From Elusimicrobiota bacterium (GTDB lineage: Bacteria; CG03; SLGR01; JAFGSA01), in NCBI GenBank assembly GCA_016934855.1, contig JAFGSA010000075.1, positions 1-33,766 of the forward strand: 33,766 nt of DNA, written 5' to 3'. Each line of letters opens with the position of its first letter. The stretch's first letter is position 1. Under the pieces are notes generated by a model that was not told where the DNA came from, searched no databases, and worked only from the letters and a program-made list of their open reading frames with translations. Shown here piece by piece: positions 32,201 to 33,766 of the stretch. The position numbers and the translations under genes are program-made.

Positions 32201-33766
32201 CCGATCCCGTCTGTCGCTTTTACCCTCCAGCTGTAATTGCCTTCAGTAAGCTCGATAATAGTCGTATATTCGGATACAGTTAAATCTGCTGCTTCTATCT
32301 CAGGTGAAGAAAAATCGCTGTCGTTGTCTATCTGGATAGTATACTCTACGCCGCTCGGATCGGCGACGTCTTCCCAGTCAAATTCTATTCCTGAAGTTGT
32401 GATTACAGTAGCTGCTGCTGACGGAGATATCAGTACCGGAACATCGGGGGATGTATTATCAATATTAAATCCAAATGTATCCGTTTTTCCCGCCATATCA
32501 TATATAGTAGCCGAATAACTCCCATCTGATAGATCGTTAAATTCAGCAGTAACTTCCATGGGAGCATCGCTAAACGTTTGCTCATCTATAGTTAGCCCGT
32601 CTAATGTAATTTTGTCTATACCCGAAACAACGGGTGGGGTATCTCTTCCTTCTACTATAATTGTTGTAGAATTTATTGTGCTGCCCTCTAACATAATATT
32701 AAGATCTCCGTCTTTAACAGATAAGATCTCCGGATCAGAAGAGTCCTCTTCCTGAGGAACAACCACAATAGGTGCTGATAAATTTATGTCGCTTTCATTA
32801 TCGTTTACATCAACCGCAGTTATTTTGTATGTGTATTCTTCACCTGGAGTTACATCATCGTCTCTATAACTGTTTGTCCATACTCTTGCAATTTGGACAT
32901 ACTCATCTTCTCCATCATCTTTCAATTCATCAGTGTCCATAGCATCGGCTTGCATCATAAAAACTACGCCGCCGGAATTTTTTTTATGCACCCTGTATTC
33001 TTGGAAATCCCCTTCAGTATTTGGAGTCCATACCAAGTATCCCGAGCCAGTCCCGGCTGTGCCAGAAACACTTGTCGGTGTCGCTGGCGCTGAAATATCA
33101 TTGGGATCAAGCCAGGCAAATTGCAGACCACCCATTAAGGTCTTGGGATTTTGTTTTGTTACGCCTGGCGGCAGATATGAAGTATACCCGCGTATATCAT
33201 TAATAGCTATGTTCTTTATCACATAGCATGCATTTGTAACAGCATTATACATCTCATATGTCCTTTTGACATATATTCCACCCAACTGCCATATATATCC
33301 CGTATATGGAGTTAATTCATGACTGCCTTCATCATTTATTATTTCACCGGCATCACATTCAATCCAATCATACAAAGCGTGCCCTTCATCATTCCATGGT
33401 CCGCTTGGACTGCCCGATAAATAAACATACCGCTCATAATATGTAGGAGCACTGTCGATAACATGAATGTGTTCATTATGATAAAATATACCTCCAACGC
33501 TAAATGACTCCACTCCTAAATCAAATTCTTCTGGCCTCAATGAAAATCCGAGAAATTCCTCTGATGTCCAAAAATTATTATATTCACAATATCCTTCCTG
33601 TGTTATATTAGTTGTAAAATTAATTTTAGAATTTACAATTGTTGGCGGCCCGCAGTATTTCCAGTGATAGCCTATTGTGAATTCGTGCATTGCGGCAGGC
33701 ATTTGATGGTTATTTACATCGTAGGTACGGATGGTGATTTTATGTTGACCTTCAGACAAAGAAGAA
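23242..33766 (-). CDS. Giant secreted multidomain surface protein (Fn3, LamG, CBM6/35-like, Ig-like, NHL propeller, C-terminal sorting domain), N-terminus off window
   Basis: The frame is open to the window edge; 3,507 codons are visible with no internal stop. Residues below count from 33759. Order: unassigned N-terminal part (1-220); Fn3-like domains (about 222-330, 440-620 and 680-775, ending NNNWSDWSAVAAEMTT); LamG/concanavalin-like domain 1 (about 859-1073, CIGYWSFDEGDG ... MSFDGVDDYINLG) and a near-identical domain 2 (about 1279-1490); Fn3 and Ig-like linkers; two CBM6/35-like domains (about 1975-2100 and 2291-2418, with TGGWDIWDV and AGTHTVRLAHQGGYNVDYVS); Ig-like units with DNTAP borders; NHL beta-propeller repeats (about 3009-3385, GITVDSEGNIYVADKLHNRV); a FlgD/type IX-like sorting domain (about 3415-3505, FPNPARCCNPKIHFE ... 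ASGVYLYLVKAF). It is probably exported and binds polysaccharide. PorV lies downstream. Confidence 0.93.
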   Translation of the reverse strand, partial: SSLSEGQHKITIRTYDVNNHQMPAAMHEFTIGYHWKYCGPPTIVNSKINFTTNITQEGYCEYNNFWTSEEFLGFSLRPEEFDLGVESFSVGGIFYHNEHIHVIDSAPTYYERYVYLSGSPSGPWNDEGHALYDWIECDAGEIINDEGSHELTPYTGYIWQLGGIYVKRTYEMYNAVTNACYVIKNIAINDIRGYTSYLPPGVTKQNPKTLMGGLQFAWLDPNDISAPATPTSVSGTAGTGSGYLVWTPNTEGDFQEYRVHKKNSGGVVFMMQADAMDTDELKDDGEDEYVQIARVWTNSYRDDDVTPGEEYTYKITAVDVNDNESDINLSAPIVVVPQEEDSSDPEILSVKDGDLNIMLEGSTINSTTIIVEGRDTPPVVSGIDKITLDGLTIDEQTFSDAPMEVTAEFNDLSDGSYSATIYDMAGKTDTFGFNIDNTSPDVPVLISPSAAATVITTSGIEFDWEDVADPSGVEYTIQIDNDSDFSSPEIEAADLTVSEYTTIIELTEGNYSWRVKATDGIGNEGEWSEERAFIVDTMPSEVNLSVYFTPDYLPPDVPALVSPADGAEYDVDTGIELDWSDVNDKNGVAYDIQIDNNSDFSSPEISADDLSLSEYTTITALESGDYSWRVRAVDGNGNVSGWSVAWGFTIEGLPTEASILVSFTPEYQPPEQIIDLEPMAGETTDTSITFSWTVTADPGEEPGEVERTFDLKYADHLTDGQVGSEHITWSTTTTPGTLYQKTVENLNPGTSYYFQLRSADSNNNWSDWSAVAAEMTTAGGDALPPRTELQISEPRYEMPDVTYVASITSFSLSAIDDMEIIGDGLGFGVENSFYKIDDDDWAMYSDEFNLGENRGPAIYPDCIGYWSFDEGDGSMAIDYSGNGNDGAINGAVYVAGKRGKAMSFDGVDDYINLGLREEVAYALDTEISYCAWIKTESTISNMCVLGSMSDYGGNERIIITLNAGGTVGYTQLTVREQGRILRARTDEIPVADGNWHHLAILSTPATSLVKIYLDGIEQAVVTDRDDNPTDVDILPYDVYLGARNREDVPDQFYSGQMDEVEIYSRMLTEEEISARAETLEDGSHLLSYYSVDISGNEEEIHAQNLVLDNGVPDVVVNSPSGGEEYDDNDTITVDYDIDDVSPVVVNAYIKNQLTAEEIAVTDGQGIPVIDIAEGDWILTVEATDILGNTGAASSGIFEVTHGGDFMPPRTELQISDPKHQLSDTTYVTSATSFSLTAVDDMSIAGDGLGLGVENSFYKVDGNNWVTYGSAFSLGGVRSPTIGPDCIGYWSFDEGEGDTAIDYSGNNNNGMINGAEYVNGICGKAMSFDGVDDYINLGLREEVAYALDTEISYCAWIKTESTISNMCVLGSMSDSGGRERIIITLNAGGSVGYTQLTVREAGRILRARTDEIPIVDGNWHHLAILSTPAISLVKIYLDGIEQAVITDRDDNPTDVDILPYDVYLGARNREDVPDQFYNGQMDEVEIYSRMLSEEEILSRTATMEDGSHLLSYYSKDIAGNEEEILTQNLVLDNGNPVVTITSPAGGEEFKDNDTITINFDIEDVSPVTVNAYLKNQGTDEKITVTDGQEITGSAVPEGSWMLTVEATDVLGNSGTAASGVFTVIHENILPPAQITDMEPVYSETTEDSITVSWTVTADPDEEPGPVERNYDLKYSTYLTGGAVGSEHIAWSTITVAGAAESRVVDGLASGTTYYFQLRSADGNNNWSDWSAVTAEQTYMIYGSTDTRLILKYKTASLDGGTTNIYVIERSTSDPLIEFAISTAAASGLGLISKVYDVLPDGVSFSPPAELTFYYDETLLAVYGITDEEELDIYKYYPGTEEWLPVTPVIERNTDENYIKVELESCSIYAVLGEIPDLIPPDITITSPSAGDEYLENVNALTIDFTATDEESEPVTVNAYITHELGEIIPVSDGDELNLADITEGMWTLTVEAEDAVGNSTTAVTGAFGVYHAPHYPVVYGIEGEKFIDYIDPDGAPQTGADAGCSGGSYLGWIADGEQELYRVYLPMKGYYTLAVKYASPYADRALNVSIDGTPAYITKFSNTGGWDIWDVAAGTTAYLVEAGTHTVRLAHQGGYNVDYVSFQSSEELPVYVNSVDFREFNGIGEPGTEVEMTVKLAGIEYPQLPRAAVDVNGKFEKDCSIYAEDDNLFEVYGYGYSAEGAKSGKSNSVYVYLDRVMPVITVTSPEGGGEYIAGKDTVVIDYGVTDNINLPVESRAYLRHETGQIIEVEDGWEFEPVVLRKGLWTLTVEATDFPGNSTHTVTGAFRVIHPPHYPVVLGIEAEDFDTYSDPDGEPGIGLHDGVSGNRYLGWIAEGEEETYTIDIPLAGYYNLEVKYASPVGDRTLYAGVDGEPAYAIGLGNTGGWEIFGVTRSTDTVYLAAGAHTVRLVHQGGYNVDYVSFQNTEDSPVYVNSTGFTEFSGIGEPGSEVEMIVKLAGTEYTQGEKVTVDEYGKFTKPVSIYAEEDNLFEVYGYAYTSEWTKSGVSNSVFVYLDKTYPVIDIASPLEGEEFIAKKDTVTVHFTVTDNVDMPLEIRAYIKHEGGEEIDVADGQAIEPLDIASGFWDMIVEAADYAGNSTATVSGKFKVIHDILPPRSTVEITNPKYQITNEIYVTSVTNFTLSVVDDLVDVGDGIGLGISDTRYQISDAGWMVYEGTFSITGEDDIYEISYYSTDVIGNTEEENQQEVILDNTAPVTEVGITGPEYTVPLTTETYITSLSTITLSSEDPGMYVSGVKEIRYRIADTGWQVYDAGFHLEEGAQLIEFRGYDNLGNEENLKSRVIYADDTPPVTALSIGEPSCYIEGEGVTVITSLTPIDLERNDPSIDGAASGVYLTYYSIDGETPEVYTGPFSVTGSDGYHAVTYWSVDNLSNTEETQTCTVYLDNTAPECALVSPNPESLGVCTVFKATVPVYGMVADGMLASWRLEYAPGKDAAEGYVALADGTEPFGEEEIALWDLYGLDDGFYTLRLVSEDILGNTGVSSMVIFAGEPEKVSEYRCGDDRWWQRYAFKPAYVAVDGEDFSYVTDQSLNRIIKFDGQGEVVSVLGGPPERTSFVNRESCNRWKGDWRERLRFAKPEGITVDSEGNIYVADKLHNRVVKLDSEGNILLEIGGQGEGRWSLVARCWQNKEYSRKEKTFNRPTGVAVDSGGYIWVADRLNNRLQKFTPDGELVEGATIDTDIFDDEHGHWHDHWHWWNSMADYAPGGMAIDSEDNIYVADQFHERVLKFSPSGELLMEIGEDSEKCKVKGGKWNGRHPWYRYKWNKDEKGGSGPGEFRDPDGITVTPQGYIYVTDQGNNRVQKFDKYGSFVMEWGGRDRCQMSDARYQIKYKNWKKEKDEFNSPGGIACDSAGRVHVADRDNRFVKVFDAPDEYTPMAMAGAARSKKTDGPDPAFVKGEIYSFPNPARCCNPKIHFECGIAEKVEIYIYNVAAELVHAEELTGRPMVVDNKYAYEYEWDTSGIASGVYLYLVKAFNDGEVIKELSKLAIIK
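23732..23766. repeat. Heptamer array a, in NHL loop 5 of the giant gene
   Basis: Five 7-bp units in exact register: ATCTGGT, ATCTGGC, ATCTGAC, ATCTGGC, ATCTGTC. Translated on the minus strand this gives RCQMSDARYQIKY, placed between one propeller blade (MEWGG) and the next (FNSPGGIACD). Confidence 0.9.
23956..23990. repeat. Heptamer array b, in NHL loop 4 of the giant gene
   Basis: Five units: ATTCCAC, TTTCCAC, CTTTCAC, TTTACAC, TTTTCAC. It encodes SEKCKVKGGKWNG between the blade ending LLMEIGED and the next blade FRDPDGITV. Confidence 0.88.
24129..24168. repeat. Hexamer-like repeat coding for a His/Trp-rich loop (NHL loop 3)
   Basis: CCAGTG, CCAGTG, GTCATG, CCAGTG, CCCGTG, CTCGTC in 6-bp register from about 24130. 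On the coding strand it gives DDEHGHWHDHWHWWNS, with alternating His that could bind metal. It lies between NHL blades, like the heptamer-coded loops. Confidence 0.75.
24341..24368. repeat. Heptamer array c, in NHL loop 2 of the giant gene
   Basis: Units CAACGAG, CGACCAG, CGACCAG, CGACCTT. It encodes EGRWSLVARCWQ between the blade ending LLEIGGQG and the next blade FNRPTGVAVD. Confidence 0.85.
24531..24551. repeat. Heptamer array d, in NHL loop 1 of the giant gene
   Basis: Three units: TGCACGA, TTCACGA, TTCACGA. It encodes FVNRESCNR between the blade ending VVSVLGGPP and the next blade FAKPEGITVD. Confidence 0.82.
25475..25502. repeat. Heptamer array g, in an Ig-like unit of the giant gene
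   Basis: Units CATCCGG, TATCCGC, AATCCGG, TATCTTA. It encodes IRYRIADTGWQVY, at the same place in its unit as array e, where other units of the protein read SFYKIDDDDWAMY without a 7-bp pattern. Confidence 0.75.
25773..25807. repeat. Heptamer array e, in an Ig-like unit of the giant gene
   Basis: Units CATCTGA, TATCTGG, TATCTGG, TATCTGA, then TATCCCC. It encodes GISDTRYQISDAGW. The units are close relatives of those in array a (ATCTGGC family), 2 kb away. Confidence 0.85.
25884..25918. repeat. Heptamer array f, in an Ig-like unit of the giant gene
   Basis: Five AT-rich units: TTTCGTT, TGTTATT, TGATATT, TGGGATT, TGTTATT. It encodes EITNPKYQITNEIY, in the place where other units read QISDPKHQLSDTTY or QISEPRYEMPDVTY. 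Confidence 0.8.
26501..26897 (-). repeat. CBM6/35-like domain repeat, copy 2
   Basis: Similar to 27455-27851 at offset 954 bp (318 codons). Encodes AEDFDTYSDPDGEPG ... GAHTVRLVHQGGYNVDYVSF. Less similar at DNA level than the LamG pair, so an older duplication. Confidence 0.8.
27455..27851 (-). repeat. CBM6/35-like domain repeat, copy 1
   Basis: Partner of 26501-26897. Encodes GEKFIDYIDPDGAPQ ... GTHTVRLAHQGGYNVDYVSF. Both copies are followed by the same VYVNS..F.EF.GIGEPG unit with 'YAEDDNLFEVYGY'-type strands, so the duplicated block includes that linker. Confidence 0.8.
29171..29920 (-). repeat. LamG-region direct repeat, copy 2
   Basis: About 750 bp, highly similar to 30440-31189 at constant offset 1,269 bp (423 codons). 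Long stretches are identical, for example around the segment coding for DQFYNGQMDEVEIYSRML. Confidence 0.9.
30440..31189 (-). repeat. LamG-region direct repeat, copy 1
   Basis: Partner of 29171-29920. Both copies encode a full LamG jellyroll preceded by the same Ig-like unit, so the duplicated module is the 423-residue pair. Most differences are third-position changes, pointing to recent duplication or ongoing gene conversion. Confidence 0.9.

Overview
The window reads as a piece of the chromosome of an uncultured Gram-negative bacterium with an outer membrane. The signs are TonB-dependent receptors, outer-membrane beta-barrels, LolA/LolB-like lipoprotein factors, a PorV-type protein and a giant surface protein with a C-terminal sorting-type domain. 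Arg is mostly AGG and Ile mostly ATA in the GC-richer genes. That codon use, with the PorV/sorting-domain pair and the NHL-repeat surface protein, suggests a candidate phylum of the PVC/FCB or Omnitrophota/Elusimicrobiota kind. The lineage is inference; there is no rRNA in the window. No phage, transposase, CRISPR array or biosynthetic cluster was seen.

Layout. 1-3.8 kb: two paralogous TonB-dependent receptors (the first cut by the window edge), each followed by the same 34-35 bp hairpin. 3.9-4.3 kb: a stand-alone response-regulator receiver domain. 4.3-9.0 kb (minus): a three-gene envelope operon of LolA-like protein, DUF1302-like barrel and RND/MMPL exporter, probably for lipid or another hydrophobic compound. 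9.2-12.6 kb (plus): a porin-like barrel with an exported helical protein, then a histidine kinase/response regulator pair. 12.6-13.1 kb: a noncoding stretch with several inverted repeats. 13.1-14.6 kb: an AT-richer pair, a Na+/Ca2+ antiporter and a DUF502 membrane protein. 14.7-15.2 kb: tRNA-Gln(TTG), a detached copy of its 3' end, and several hairpins. 15.2-19.7 kb (minus): a tightly overlapping operon of macro domain, GAF/HD-GYP, TPR protein, LolB-like lipoprotein and ispE. 19.8-21.8 kb (plus): a DinG/XPD-like iron-sulfur helicase. 21.8-22.75 kb (minus): a PorV/PorQ-family protein. 22.8-23.2 kb: a four-helix-bundle (23S rRNA intervening-sequence family) gene flanked by inverted arrays of 7-bp repeats. 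23.2-33.8 kb (minus): one open reading frame of more than 3,500 codons, still open at the window edge, encoding a secreted multidomain surface protein.

The most unusual signal is a set of strictly 7-bp-periodic tandem arrays in the last 11 kb. Two arrays flank the four-helix-bundle gene in opposite orientation. At least seven more, with different heptamers, lie in frame inside the giant gene, and four of these code for loops between successive NHL propeller blades; the fifth loop is made by a 6-bp repeat coding for a His/Trp-rich segment. A second signal is a group of near-consensus sigma70-type promoters whose -10 box lies only 6-9 bp from the start codon, with no Shine-Dalgarno sequence, so several signalling and DNA-repair genes are probably leaderless.
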